NCBI RefSeq assembly: GCF_900115675.1
Contig: NZ_FOXI01000005.1
Coordinates: 1-64,000 of the forward strand
Source: Halolamina pelagica
Lineage (GTDB): Archaea > Halobacteriota > Halobacteria > Halobacteriales > Haloferacaceae
Length of the DNA stretch: 64,000 nt
Direction: 5' to 3'
A program made the translations under genes and the position numbers. The number at the start of each line of letters is the position of its first letter. The first letter of the stretch is position 1. Under the pieces are notes generated by a model. That model ran no database searches. It was given only the letters and a program-made list of their open reading frames with translations, and was not told where the DNA came from. Below, piece after piece: positions 42,888 to 51,824 of this stretch.

Positions 42888-43504
42888 TGGTCGAGGCCGG
42901 CCTCGCCTTCGAGGTGATGAACGCGATCGGGCTCGTCGCGTTCGCCGCCGTCGGCGCTCTCAAGGGGAGCGACGCCGACCTCGACCTGTTCGGCGTCGCC
43001 GTCCTCGGCTTCCTCACCGCGCTCGGCGGCGGCACCACCCGCGATCTGCTGGTCGGGCGCATCCCCACCTCGCTGCAGTCGAACATCGAGGTGCTCATCG
43101 CGGCGGCCGGGGTCGCGCTCGCGGTCGTCCTCGCCGGGCGCGTCCGCGGCGACCTGATGGAGAGCCCGGCCGTCCTCCTGCCCGACGCGATCGGACTCGC
43201 GGCGTTCGCGGCCACCGGCGCCGCCGTGGGGATCGAGACCGGGCTCTCCCCGTTCGGCGTCGTCGTCACCGCGACGCTGACCGGCGTCGGCGGCGGCAGC
43301 CTCTCGGACCTGCTGCTCGCCCGGGTCCCGGCAGTCCTCCGCGAGGACTTCTACGCGACCCCGGCCGTCGTCGGCGGCGCGGTCGCCCCGCCCGCCGTCG
43401 CGCTCGGACTGCCGCTCGGGGCGACGACGCTGCTCTCCGCCGGCGTCGTGCTGGCGCTGCGTCTCGGCGCGCTGCGGTACGGGTGGCGGCTCCCGACGGT
43501 GTGA
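42887..43504 (+). CDS. TRIC/UPF0126-type cation channel
   Basis: A 205-residue protein with seven predicted spans arranged as two homologous halves. The motifs GALKGSDADLDLFGVAVLGFLTALGGGTTRDLLVGRIP and GAAVGIETGLSPFGVVVTATLTGVGGGSLSDLLLARVP are the repeated GGG-x-x-R/S-D units that line the pore of trimeric intracellular cation channels. Bacterial and archaeal homologues carry monovalent cations. Its ATG overlaps the nadM stop, so it is expressed with nadM; no functional link is obvious. Confidence 0.88.
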   Translation: MVEAGLAFEVMNAIGLVAFAAVGALKGSDADLDLFGVAVLGFLTALGGGTTRDLLVGRIPTSLQSNIEVLIAAAGVALAVVLAGRVRGDLMESPAVLLPDAIGLAAFAATGAAVGIETGLSPFGVVVTATLTGVGGGSLSDLLLARVPAVLREDFYATPAVVGGAVAPPAVALGLPLGATTLLSAGVVLALRLGALRYGWRLPTV

Positions 43505-43564
43505 GCGGGGATCGACCGGCACCGCCGGGCGAACGACTTTCCCTCCTCGCTGCCAGCCGACGGT

Positions 43565-44020
43565 ATGGATCTGGACGCGTTCGATCACGAGTCACACATG
43601 CGCGAAGCGCTCGACTGCGCCCGCGAGGCCGCCGCCCGCGGCGACGAGCCGTTCGGGTCGGTGCTCGTGAAGGACGACGAGGTGGTGCTGACCGCCGGCA
43701 ACCGGATCAACTCCGAGAACGACCTCCGGGCGCATCCCGAACTCACGCTCGCGAAGCGGGCCGCCGCCGAGCGCGACGACGCCGACGAGCTGGTGATGTA
43801 CACCTCGACCGAGCCGTGTCCGATGTGTGCCGGCGGCATCGACATCGCCGGCCTCCGGGCGGTGGTGTACAGCGTCTCGGGCGAACGGGCGGCCGAACTC
43901 CACGGGACCGATCCGCTGCTCTCCTCGACGGCAGTGTTCGAGGCGGGTCGCAGCGACGTCCGGGTGATCCCGGACGTGCTGAAAGCCGAGGGCGAGAAAC
44001 TCCACGACGCACACCGGTAG
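43565..44020 (+). CDS. Nucleoside/nucleobase deaminase (CDA fold)
   Basis: A 151-residue zinc deaminase. The zinc and catalytic residues are seen as AHPELTLAKRAA (His and the proton-shuttling Glu) and EPCPMCAGGIDIAGLRAVVYSVSGE (two Cys). The first signature is HPE rather than the usual HAE. The order and the P-C-x-x-C-A-G-x-x-x motif resemble guanine and cytosine deaminases of the GuaD/TadA type. It deaminates a purine or pyrimidine base; the exact substrate is open. It stands alone between nadM/TRIC and the haem genes. Confidence 0.87.
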   Translation: MDLDAFDHESHMREALDCAREAAARGDEPFGSVLVKDDEVVLTAGNRINSENDLRAHPELTLAKRAAAERDDADELVMYTSTEPCPMCAGGIDIAGLRAVVYSVSGERAAELHGTDPLLSSTAVFEAGRSDVRVIPDVLKAEGEKLHDAHR

Positions 44021-44035
44021 CTCCTTCGCCCAGCG

Positions 44036-44770
44036 CTATTCAGCCGGCGTCGCCCGTTCGACCACCGCTCGGGCCAGCGCCTCGAAGTCGGCCTCCTCGG
44101 GCACCACGTCGACCTCGATACCCGCCTCTCGAGCCGTCTCGGCGGGGCTCTCGGCGATGGCGCCGACGACCGCGTCGTCCAGCCCCGCGACCGCGGCGTC
44201 GCGGATCCCCCGCTCGTCGGCGGCTCGGAGGAAGCCCTCGACGGTCGAGGAGGCGGTGAAGGCCGCACCGTCCAGCCGTCCCTCGGCGGCCAGTTCGGCC
44301 GACTCGCCGGCGTCGTCGGGCCGGCGAAGCCGGTAGAGCGTCGTATCGCTCACCTCGGCGCCGGCCGCGCGCAGGCCCTCGGGCATGGTCGCGCTCGCCC
44401 GGTCCGAGCGCCCGAGCGCGACGGTCCGTCCCGAAACGTCGCCGTCGAGTTCCGCGACCATCCCCTCGGAGTCGTACTGCGCGGGCACGCGGTCGACGGT
44501 CCAGCCGGCCGCCTCGGCGGCCTCGGCCGTCGACGGGCCGATGCAACACAGCTCGGCGTCGCCCGGCTCCCAGCCCGCGTCGGCGAGGGTGTCGACGCCC
44601 GTCGACGACGTGAGGACGACGAAATCGGCGTCCGGCGGCGTCTCACCGGTCGGCTCGATCGTCAGCATCGGATCCGGCACCGGCTCGGCGCCGAGTGAGT
44701 CGAGGCGGGCCGCGGCGTCGTCGATGCGGCCGTCGTCCGGGCGGAAGACGGCGACGCGCGGGCGGGACAT
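44036..44770 (-). CDS. hemD: Uroporphyrinogen-III synthase
   Basis: A 244-residue two-domain HemD. Beginning MSRPRVAVFRPDDGRIDDAAARL, it shows the weakly conserved pattern of the family: FVVLTSSTGVDTLADAG, CCIGPSTAEAAEAAGW, RTVALGRSDRASATMPEGLRAAGAEV, and the second-domain SSTVEGFLRAADERG and VGAIAESPAETAREAG. It inverts ring D of hydroxymethylbilane and closes it to uroporphyrinogen III. Its ATG at 44770 (or GTG at 44773) overlaps the hemC stop, so it is translationally coupled to hemC. Identification rests on position after hemC plus these motifs. Confidence 0.88.
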   Translation of the reverse strand: MSRPRVAVFRPDDGRIDDAAARLDSLGAEPVPDPMLTIEPTGETPPDADFVVLTSSTGVDTLADAGWEPGDAELCCIGPSTAEAAEAAGWTVDRVPAQYDSEGMVAELDGDVSGRTVALGRSDRASATMPEGLRAAGAEVSDTTLYRLRRPDDAGESAELAAEGRLDGAAFTASSTVEGFLRAADERGIRDAAVAGLDDAVVGAIAESPAETAREAGIEVDVVPEEADFEALARAVVERATPAE

Positions 44771-45918
44771 CACTCGTCGGCGGCGGCCGCGATCAGGTCG
44801 GCCGCGCCCCGGTCGGCGAGGTCGGCGGCGAAGGACTCGGCCGCGATCACGTGGTTCTCGATCGGCAGGTCACGGGCGTCCTCGACGACCTCGGTGCCGT
44901 CGGTCGAGAGCACCTGTGCGCGGACGGAGACGGTGTCGCCCTGGACCGTCGCGTGGACGCCCAGCGGCGCGACACAGCCGCCGCCGAGTTCGGCGAGCAC
45001 CGTGCGCTCGACGGTGACGGCGACGCGGGTCGGCGCGTGATCGAGCTTCTGGCGGAGTCGCCCGACGGTGTCCTCGTCCCTCGCCGTCACGGCGATGGCG
45101 CCCTGTGCGGGCGAGGGGACGAACTCCTCCATCGGCAGCCGGCTGGTGCCGATCTTGTGGCGTAGGCCGCTGCGTTCGAGTCCCGCCTCGGCGAGCACGA
45201 GCGCGTCGTACTCGTGGTCGTACTCCCGGCCGAGCGCGCCGCGTTCGAGTTCGGAGAGGCCGTCGAACCACTCCTCGACAGTCCGGTCGAACTCGTCGTC
45301 GTCGTCTTCGAGGTCGTCGAGGTCCTCGTTCTCGTCGTCGAGGACGCCCTCGGGGTCGACGTTGTACTCCCGCATCTCCTTGCTCGTCTCCTCCTCGTCG
45401 GCGTCCATCCGGCGCTCGTGTTCGCGCTGGAGGCGCGGGGCCAGCAGCTTCTCGATCCGGCTGTCGACGTTCCCGCGCAGCGGGCGCACGTCGAGGTCCG
45501 GCCGGGCGTGCAGCAGTTGGGCGGTCCGCCGGAGCGAGGCGGTGCCGACGACGGCGCCCTCGTGGAGGTCCTCGAGCGCCTTCCCGTCCTCCGTGACCAG
45601 CAGGTCGCCCGCGGCGGCGCGCTCGGGCACGGCGGCGACGACCATCCCCTCGGCGAACTCGGTGGGCATGTCCTTCATCGAGTGGACCGCGGCGTCGCAG
45701 TCGCCGTCGACGACCTCCTGGTCCAGCGCGTGGACGAACGCGCCGATCCGGCCCAGATCGGCGATGAGTTCGTCCCGGATCCGGTCGCCCTCGGTCTCGA
45801 TCTCGACCAGTTCCACCGGCCGGCGCCGGGTGCTGACCCGTTCCTGGACGAACGCGGCCTGTCGCATGGCGAGGTCGGACCCGCGCGTGGCGAGGCGGAG
45901 GGTCCTGTCGGTGCTCAT
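44770..45918 (-). CDS. hemC: Hydroxymethylbilane synthase with an acidic insertion
   Basis: A 382-residue porphobilinogen deaminase, longer than the usual 300-320. N-terminal core LRLATRGSDLAMRQAAFVQERV, IGAFVHALDQEVVDGDCDAAVHSMKDMPTEFAEGM, and RTAQLLHARPDLDVRPLRGNVDSRIEKL, then the dipyrromethane-bearing Cys in LGGGCVAPLGVHA. Between about residues 165 and 230 lies an extra, extremely acidic segment (MDADEEETSKEMREYNVDPEG ... DLDDLEDDDDEFDRTVEEW) inserted before YDALVLAEAGLERSG. The enzyme joins four porphobilinogen units. It lies between hemL upstream and hemD downstream on the same strand. Confidence 0.95.
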   Translation of the reverse strand: MSTDRTLRLATRGSDLAMRQAAFVQERVSTRRRPVELVEIETEGDRIRDELIADLGRIGAFVHALDQEVVDGDCDAAVHSMKDMPTEFAEGMVVAAVPERAAAGDLLVTEDGKALEDLHEGAVVGTASLRRTAQLLHARPDLDVRPLRGNVDSRIEKLLAPRLQREHERRMDADEEETSKEMREYNVDPEGVLDDENEDLDDLEDDDDEFDRTVEEWFDGLSELERGALGREYDHEYDALVLAEAGLERSGLRHKIGTSRLPMEEFVPSPAQGAIAVTARDEDTVGRLRQKLDHAPTRVAVTVERTVLAELGGGCVAPLGVHATVQGDTVSVRAQVLSTDGTEVVEDARDLPIENHVIAAESFAADLADRGAADLIAAAADE

Positions 45919-46007
45919 GGGCGGGAGTGGGGGGTGGTGGGGGAAAAGGGGTGCGTTCGTGCCTCGGCGGCGACGCCACGGCGTCGACGGCGCTGCGTCG
46001 CGTGGGG

Positions 46008-47348
46008 CTACAGCGCCTGCCGATAGGCGTCCAGCGTCGCCTCGACGTCTTCCTCGGTGTGCCCGTAGGAGACGAACTGGGACTCGAACTGGTTCTGGGA
46101 GAGGAACACGCCCTGCTCCTTCATCGCCGGCCAGAAGCGCCGCCGCCAGCGGTCGGTCTCGGCGGCGGCCACGTCGGCGCCGGTCTTCGGGCAGTAGTCG
46201 AAGCGCGCACAGCTCTCGTCCTGCGTGCAGCCGCCCGCACAGGTGTCGTCGACGTGCTCCGGGCCGTTCCGGGTGAAGATCACCTTGAACAGCGAGTCGG
46301 TGCCGACGACCGTGTACTCCGGCGCGCGCTCCCGGACGATCTCGCTCAGCCCGGTCCGGAGCTTCTCGCCGAGGCTGTTGACGTGCTCGTACACGTCGTT
46401 CTCGGCGGCGAAGCGCAGGGTTTCGAGTCCGGCCGCCATCGTCACGGGGTGGCCCGAGAACGTGCCGGCCTGAAACACGTCGCCCGAGGGCGTGAACTGG
46501 CTGATGATCTCCGACTTGCCGCCGATGGCGCCGACGGGGAAGCCGCCGCCGATGATCTTCCCGAACGTGGTCACGTCGGGCTCGATGCCGAACTTCGACT
46601 GGGCACAGCCGAGCCCGCCGACGCGGAAGCCCGTGATGACTTCGTCCCAGATCAGGAGGGAGCCGTAGTCGTCACAGAGGTCCCGCAGCGTCTCGTGGTA
46701 GCCGTCGACGGGGTGGACGATCCCCTTGTTCGCGAGGATCGGTTCGACGAGCACCGCGGCGATGTCGTCGCCGTGCTTCTCGAACGCCTCGGTCGCGGCC
46801 TCGGGGTCGTTGAACGGCACCGGGATGGTGTGCTCGGCGAACTCCGCCGGGATCCCCCGGGTGGAGGGGCCGCGCTCGTCGACGTCGCCCTCGACCAGCG
46901 TGGAGTCGTTGGCGCCGTGGTAGGAGCCCTGCATGACGACGATCTTGTTGCGGCCCGTGTAGCCGCGGGCGAGCCGTGTCGCGGAGACGGTCGCCTCGGT
47001 GCCGGAATTCACGAAGCGGAGCATCTCCACGCTCGGGACGTGCCGGGCGACGAACTCGGCGTGTTCGACCTCGATCTCGGTCGGCATCCCGTACATCGGG
47101 CCGGCGCTCGCGTGCCGCTGGATCTCGGACTGCACCTGCTCGGGGAGGTCGTGGCCCAGCAGGAGCGGGCCAAGCCCCATCACCCAGTCGACGTAGCGGT
47201 TGCCGTCGGCGTCGATCAGGTGGCCGCCCTCGCCGTGGTCCGCGAACGGCGGGTACGGCTCGATGGCTGCTCGGACCGACGAGTTGACGCCGCCGGGCAT
47301 GACCGACAGCGCGCGGTCGTAGAGGTCGCCTGAGCGCTCGTGGTTCAT
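46008..47348 (-). CDS. hemL: Glutamate-1-semialdehyde 2,1-aminomutase
   Basis: A 446-residue class III aminotransferase. The N-terminus [46 protein letters not shown] and [14 protein letters not shown] are clear, and the PLP Lys is in [17 protein letters not shown]. It makes 5-aminolevulinate from glutamate-1-semialdehyde at the start of the C5 haem route. Near the C-terminus (around residues 365-400), a Cys-rich segment C-x3-C-x5-C-x5-C ([19 protein letters not shown]) is inserted. The gene is upstream of hemC on the same strand, 89 bases away, so hemL-hemC-hemD form one cluster; hemA and hemB are not in the window. Confidence 0.95.
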   Translation of the reverse strand: MNHERSGDLYDRALSVMPGGVNSSVRAAIEPYPPFADHGEGGHLIDADGNRYVDWVMGLGPLLLGHDLPEQVQSEIQRHASAGPMYGMPTEIEVEHAEFVARHVPSVEMLRFVNSGTEATVSATRLARGYTGRNKIVVMQGSYHGANDSTLVEGDVDERGPSTRGIPAEFAEHTIPVPFNDPEAATEAFEKHGDDIAAVLVEPILANKGIVHPVDGYHETLRDLCDDYGSLLIWDEVITGFRVGGLGCAQSKFGIEPDVTTFGKIIGGGFPVGAIGGKSEIISQFTPSGDVFQAGTFSGHPVTMAAGLETLRFAAENDVYEHVNSLGEKLRTGLSEIVRERAPEYTVVGTDSLFKVIFTRNGPEHVDDTCAGGCTQDESCARFDYCPKTGADVAAAETDRWRRRFWPAMKEQGVFLSQNQFESQFVSYGHTEEDVEATLDAYRQAL

Positions 47349-47445
47349 GTACGCAGGGTCGGTCCGGCCGGCGAAAGAAGCTAACGGGTTCGGCAGGCCG
47401 GGCCGGGAACGGGGGCGAGCTGTTCGCGGGCCGGTCCGTTCCCGG

Positions 47446-48594
47446 TCAGGCCGGCGGCAGCCGCAGCGTGACGACGGCGCCGCCCTCGTCCGGGGCGCCG
47501 AAGTCGAGCCGGCCGTTCGCGGCGTCGACGACCGCCTGCGCCACCCACAGCCCCAGTCCGGAGCCGTGGGTGAGCTGGGTGATCTCGCTGTCGCCGGTGA
47601 CGACCTGGTACTCCTCCTCGGGGATCCCGGGGCCGTCGTCCCGGATCTCGATGGCGATCCAGCCGTCCTCTCGTGCGGCCCGGACCGAGACCGTCGGCTC
47701 GTCGGCGCCGTGGACGACGCCGTTCTCGACCAGTTCCCGGAGCGCGTCCGGGAGTGCGGGGTCGGATCGGACCGTCAGTCCCTCGGGCACGTCGACGGAG
47801 AGGTCGGCCTCGGGGTGCTCCTCGGCGACCGCTTGCACCGCCGAGGTAGCGTCCTCGCGGACCGATCGCTCCTCGAGGTGCCGGCCGCGGCGGTCGTAGA
47901 CGCTCATCACGGTGTCGGCCTCGTCGGCGAGGTCCCCGACGGTCTCGACGTGGTTCATGAGCGTCTCGGCGGAGGCGGCGACCGACTCGTCGTCGGCGGT
48001 CGCGGCGATCTGCTCGGCGTGGCCCAGCATCACGGTCGCCTCGTTCCGGAGGTTGTGTCGGATCACGCGGTTCAGCACCGCCAGTTTCCGTCGCTCGGCC
48101 GCCAGCTCCTCGGCTCGGACACGCCGGGCGTCGTAGACGCCGATGACCACGTGGGCCGCGGCGCCGATCGCCAGCAGGTTCGCGATCGTGAAGGCCTGAT
48201 CGACGGGCGCGGCGCCGGCGTTGCGCTGGTAGGCGAACAGCCCCGCCATCACCGCTCCCAGCACGACCAGCCCGAGCACGTTCCAGATCGCGATCCGGAT
48301 CGCGTTGCGGTTGCTGAAGTTGCTGTGGTAGAGGCTGTACCCCGCCGCGACGAGCCCGGTCGAGACGATCGTCCCGAGGAGCGACAGCACCGTCCCGACC
48401 GGCTCGACCGGCCCGGTCAGGAGCACCGTGACGTTCGGGATCAGCAGCACGACCCCCGTCACCACGAGGACCGCGCTGGCGACGGCCCGAACCGTTCCAC
48501 GGTCCGGTTCCCGATCGGACTCGATCTCGGGGTTGAACCCGACCTCCCGAAGGATCGCGCCGACGATACCCCGTTTGCCCCCGGTTTCGGCCAT
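47446..48594 (-). CDS. Membrane histidine kinase
   Basis: A 382-residue sensor kinase. Four membrane spans lie between about residues 30 and 160 with little extracellular sequence, then the dimerisation helix [20 protein letters not shown] (His near 178). The ATPase has [12 protein letters not shown] (N box), [13 protein letters not shown] (G1) and [18 protein letters not shown] (G2). No PAS or GAF domain, so the membrane part itself may be the sensor. It is divergent from arcS. A partner response regulator is not visible here. Confidence 0.88.
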   Translation of the reverse strand: MAETGGKRGIVGAILREVGFNPEIESDREPDRGTVRAVASAVLVVTGVVLLIPNVTVLLTGPVEPVGTVLSLLGTIVSTGLVAAGYSLYHSNFSNRNAIRIAIWNVLGLVVLGAVMAGLFAYQRNAGAAPVDQAFTIANLLAIGAAAHVVIGVYDARRVRAEELAAERRKLAVLNRVIRHNLRNEATVMLGHAEQIAATADDESVAASAETLMNHVETVGDLADEADTVMSVYDRRGRHLEERSVREDATSAVQAVAEEHPEADLSVDVPEGLTVRSDPALPDALRELVENGVVHGADEPTVSVRAAREDGWIAIEIRDDGPGIPEEEYQVVTGDSEITQLTHGSGLGLWVAQAVVDAANGRLDFGAPDEGGAVVTLRLPPA

Positions 48595-48647
48595 GGAGGC
48601 CCGTGGCCCACTGACCGCATCAAGCTACCGGCGGCGTCACAACGAAC

Positions 48648-48656
48648 GGGATAAGG
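48648..48656 (+). promoter_or_regulatory. TATA box for arcS
   Basis: GGGATAAGG is centred about 28 bases before the ATG at 48680, matching a leaderless archaeal promoter and supporting this start over the long upstream frame. Confidence 0.5.
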
Positions 48657-48679
48657 CCCTCCCCGCGCCAGTTCCGGGC

Positions 48680-50437
48680 ATGACCGAGTACTTCGAGGTG
48701 CACGGGCGCGACGGCGCCGCCCGCCTCGGCGAACTCCGCCTCGACGACCCCGTCACGACGCCGGCCCTCGTTGACGAGGTGGTCGACGACGCCGGCTCGC
48801 TCTGGGCCCGGGAGCGGGAGCTCCCCGAGGGCGCCGCCGACCGCCTCACGATCCTCCCCCACCGCGCGTTCCCGCCGGGCACCCGCGAGCCAGTCCGCGA
48901 ATCCTTCCGGGTCGACCACCCCGAGATCGACACTCCCAGCGCCGCCGTGGTCTCCAGCGAGGAGGCCCGCGACGTGGGGGCCGACGCCTACCTGCTCTCG
49001 GACGCCAACGCGTTCGTCGGCCACGCGTCGGCGTTCACGGACGCGATCATCCGGACGCGCGAGGCGATCCCCGCCGACACCGCGCTCTACCTCTCGGGGG
49101 TCGCGACGCCCCGGAACGTCGCCACGCTCGTCTACGCCGGCGTCGACCTCGTCGACGCGAAGAAGGCGAAGGTCCGCGGCGCGGAGGGGTTCTACCTCAC
49201 CAGCGAGGGCGAGCGGTTCCTCGAGGACCTCAGAGAGCTTCCCTGCGCCTGCTCGGCCTGCCAGCAACCGATCGCGGAGTTCGGGCCCCGTGACTGCGCC
49301 GAGCACAACGTGAACGCGCTCCGGACCGAACTCCGGGTCGTCCGCGAGCGAATCCGCGAGGGGCGCCTGCGGGACTACGTCGAGGGGCAGGCCCGCCACG
49401 ACCAGTGGCTCACCGCGGCGTTCCGGGAGTTCGACCAGCAGTACGGCTACGTCGAGGAGCGCGCGCCGGTCGTCCGCGAGGCCGAACTGGCCGCCGCCAG
49501 CGGCGACAGCATCCGCCGGCCGGAGATCCAGCGCTTCGCCGAGCGCGTGACCGAGCGCTACCGGACCGAGTTCGACGGGCCCCTCGTGCTCGTCCCCTGC
49601 TCGGCAACGAAGCCCTACAGCGAGTCCCAGAGCCACCGACAGTTCCACGACGCGATCCAGTGGCGCGGCCACCTGGCGTCGATGACCTCGCCCATCGGCG
49701 TCGTCCCCCAGGAGCTCGAACTCACCTACCCCGCCCAGCAGTACGACACCGTCGTCACGGGGCGCTGGAGCGCCGACGAGAAGGAGTTCGTCTCGGCGGT
49801 GCTGCGTCGCTACCTCCAGCGCAACGACTACGACCGCGTGATCGCCCACGTCCCGCCGGGGGGGTACACCGACATCTGCGAGACCGTCGAACCAGCGGTC
49901 GACGCCGACTTCGAGTACACCGTCGCCGACCACCCGACGACCGACGACTCACTCGCCGCGCTCTCGGCGGCGCTGGAGGGGGAGGAGGCGTACCGGAAGC
50001 GCACCCGCGAACACCGGATCGTCCGGGCCATGGCCGACTACCAGCTCGGTGAGGGCGCCGGCGCCGAACTGTTCCCCAGCGACGAGATCCAGACCACCAG
50101 TCGCTACCCGAAGATACAGATCCGGGACGCCGAGGGCGAGCAGTTGGCGACGATGGTGCCCAACTACGGCGTCCTCTCCTTCACGACCGCGGGGGCCCGG
50201 AAGTGGGCCGAGAGCGACGCACCGAGCAAGACCGTGGAAATCGACGAGTTCGTCCCCCACGGCAGCGTGCTCGCGCCGGGGGTCGTCGACGCCGACGAAG
50301 CGATCCGCACCGGCGACGAGGTGATCGTCTCCGGTCCGAAGGCGTTCGGCGTCGGCCGGGCGTCGATGTTCGGCTCGGAGATGCGGGAGTCGACGCGTGG
50401 GATCGCGGTCGAGACGCGCCACGTGGACGAGCTGTAG
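48680..50437 (+). CDS. arcS: Archaeosine synthase, TgtA2/ArcS
   Basis: A 585-residue protein. The first two thirds are a degraded tRNA-guanine transglycosylase domain (SGVATPRNVATLVYAGVDLVDAKKAKVRGAEGFYLT) with a Cys cluster CACSACQQPI ... GPRDCAEHN; the next part contains LVLVPCSATKPYSESQSHRQF, the PCSxxKPY motif of ArcS; the C-terminal 75 residues are a PUA domain (VPHGSVLAPGVVDADEAIRTGDEVIV). ArcS acts on preQ0 at position 15 of tRNA in archaeosine formation (family knowledge). The N-terminal extension in the raw frame crosses the divergent kinase gene, so the ATG at 48680 is used. Confidence 0.95.
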   Translation: MTEYFEVHGRDGAARLGELRLDDPVTTPALVDEVVDDAGSLWARERELPEGAADRLTILPHRAFPPGTREPVRESFRVDHPEIDTPSAAVVSSEEARDVGADAYLLSDANAFVGHASAFTDAIIRTREAIPADTALYLSGVATPRNVATLVYAGVDLVDAKKAKVRGAEGFYLTSEGERFLEDLRELPCACSACQQPIAEFGPRDCAEHNVNALRTELRVVRERIREGRLRDYVEGQARHDQWLTAAFREFDQQYGYVEERAPVVREAELAAASGDSIRRPEIQRFAERVTERYRTEFDGPLVLVPCSATKPYSESQSHRQFHDAIQWRGHLASMTSPIGVVPQELELTYPAQQYDTVVTGRWSADEKEFVSAVLRRYLQRNDYDRVIAHVPPGGYTDICETVEPAVDADFEYTVADHPTTDDSLAALSAALEGEEAYRKRTREHRIVRAMADYQLGEGAGAELFPSDEIQTTSRYPKIQIRDAEGEQLATMVPNYGVLSFTTAGARKWAESDAPSKTVEIDEFVPHGSVLAPGVVDADEAIRTGDEVIVSGPKAFGVGRASMFGSEMRESTRGIAVETRHVDEL

Positions 50438-50484
50438 CGGTGCCGTCACGGTAGAACGTTCAACGAACCCTCCTGTCTTTTGTC

Positions 50485-50659
50485 ACGGTTCCCCGGGATC
50501 GCTGCGCACGCGGCGAACTGACCGAATCCGAGTTCGAGCGTCGGCTGAATCGGCCCTTGGAGACCGAAACGGCCGACCGCTCCGCAGTCGACACCGGTCC
50601 GACTCTCGACGTGGTCCACCGCTTCCGGAGTGTCCGTTGCTCTCCCGACCGAGGCTGAC
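50485..50659 (+). pseudogene. Remnant of a SHOCT-domain protein C-terminus
   Basis: In one frame the sequence reads VPRDRCARGELTESEFERRLNRPLETETADRSA before running to a TGA at 50657-50659. The stretch R-x-R/C-A-R-G-E-L-T-E-x-E-F-E-R-R-L is the SHOCT signature (short C-terminal domain) seen at the end of many haloarchaeal membrane proteins. No start codon or membrane spans lie in front of it, so it is a 5'-truncated remnant. It lies directly downstream of arcS and upstream of another decayed gene, marking a small region of gene loss. Confidence 0.5.
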
Positions 50660-50746
50660 CACGAGAGCGGTGGCTGCTTGAATCCAGGAGGTGCGCGGAT
50701 GGAACTTTAAGAAACGTTGACTACTATCTTTGACTATTGTGTAGCC

Positions 50747-50921
50747 ATGTTCAACACCAGTTCACCCGAAAGTGAACCAGCGAGGAGAGAATTGCAGGCC
50801 AGCGACGAGTTCTATCGCGTTCTCGCGTCCCACTCTCGACGGAGGCTGGTGGCTTCCCCCCTCGACGACGAAACGAGTTCGGGACCTCGTCCGGGCCGCG
50901 ATCGAGGCCGAAAAACGATGA
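50747..50921 (+). pseudogene. Frameshifted small winged-helix-type gene (DUF7344-like)
   Basis: From ATG 50747 the frame reads MFNTSSPESEPARRELQASDEFYRVLASHSRRRLVASPLDDE, with the LxxxxRRRLV core typical of the first helices of short haloarchaeal winged-helix proteins. After DDE the frame goes into Arg/Pro-rich nonsense, but a one-base shift gives RVRDLVRAAIEAEKR and a stop at 50919-50921, a plausible helix. The expected second half of the domain is missing. An AT-rich promoter-like stretch (CTTTAAGAAAC at about 50703) precedes it. The gene is probably inactivated by deletion and frameshift. Confidence 0.55.
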
Positions 50922-50970
50922 GACCCACCACACGAGTCGCGGACAGCCACACCGGGGGGCTCCGGTAACG

Positions 50971-51672
50971 ATGCTCGAGAAGTTCATCGAGGAGGTCGAA
51001 CGTCGCCAGAAGCGGTTCGTCGTCTACAGCGACGAGGCGGTCGACGTCGCTGAGCAGTTGGCCACGCGGAACGTGACGGTCGAGCGCCGGGACCTCCCGT
51101 CGACCGATCCGGAGCCGTTCGTGGAGATCTACGACGGCGACCGGTTCCTCGGGGGAATCGACCTCGACGATCTGCAAGTGTTGTTGGAACCGCCGATCGT
51201 CCGTCCCAACGACCCCGAAGCCGTCGGAGAAGCCTACCGTGCGTTACTGGAGGTACTCGACGGGACAGTGTTCGCGACGCTCGACCGACAACAGCTCCAG
51301 GCGACCAGCCGGGAGTTCGAAAGCCGAGCCTGGCAGGTCGGTCAGGGGACGCTTCGAGTCGGGTTCCAGTCGCTCTCGGCGTTCGAGCCCCAGACTGCGG
51401 CGTACCGCCGCCTCGGGGAGGAGACCGACCTCGACATCCACGTGTACGGCCAACCGGACTGGTCGCCGCCGACCATCCCGAACGTGACCTACCACCGCGA
51501 CACGGGGAGGACGCTCGCGCCGTACTGGTTCATGGCCTTCGACGGCGGGGACGAGGAGAGTCAGCGGTGTGCGTTGGTCGCACGGGAACACGAGGACGGC
51601 TACCGGGGGTTCTGGACCTACGACCCTTCGTTGGTCGGCGATATCCTGGCTACGCTCGAGGCGGGGACGTAA
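50971..51672 (+). CDS. DICT-type sensory domain protein
   Basis: A 233-residue soluble protein: LEKFIEEVERRQKRFVVYSDEAVDVAEQL, GDRFLGGIDLDDLQVLLEPP, TVFATLDRQQLQATSREFESRAWQVGQGTLRVGFQSLSAFEPQTAAYRRLGEETDLDIHVYGQPD and, at the end, DEESQRCALVAREHEDGYRGFWTYDPSLV. The REFESRAWxVGxGTLxxGFQxLSAF segment is the core of the DICT domain, linked to light or redox signalling and found in diguanylate cyclase and two-component proteins. It is usually preceded in haloarchaea by a winged-helix gene, here decayed (50747-50921). The regulatory partner may thus be lost. Confidence 0.85.
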   Translation: MLEKFIEEVERRQKRFVVYSDEAVDVAEQLATRNVTVERRDLPSTDPEPFVEIYDGDRFLGGIDLDDLQVLLEPPIVRPNDPEAVGEAYRALLEVLDGTVFATLDRQQLQATSREFESRAWQVGQGTLRVGFQSLSAFEPQTAAYRRLGEETDLDIHVYGQPDWSPPTIPNVTYHRDTGRTLAPYWFMAFDGGDEESQRCALVAREHEDGYRGFWTYDPSLVGDILATLEAGT

Positions 51673-51824
51673 CCGCGGGTGCGGCGACACCGCTACCGAC
51701 CAGTGGCGGGCGTTCAGCCCGCCGTTTCCGACGAATCGCGGGTGGGAACCGTACGGACGGCGAACCTTCAAGCAGAAGAGCCACTGTCGAAACGGCGAAG
51801 GCCCCGGAGCGAGAGAGACGGACG

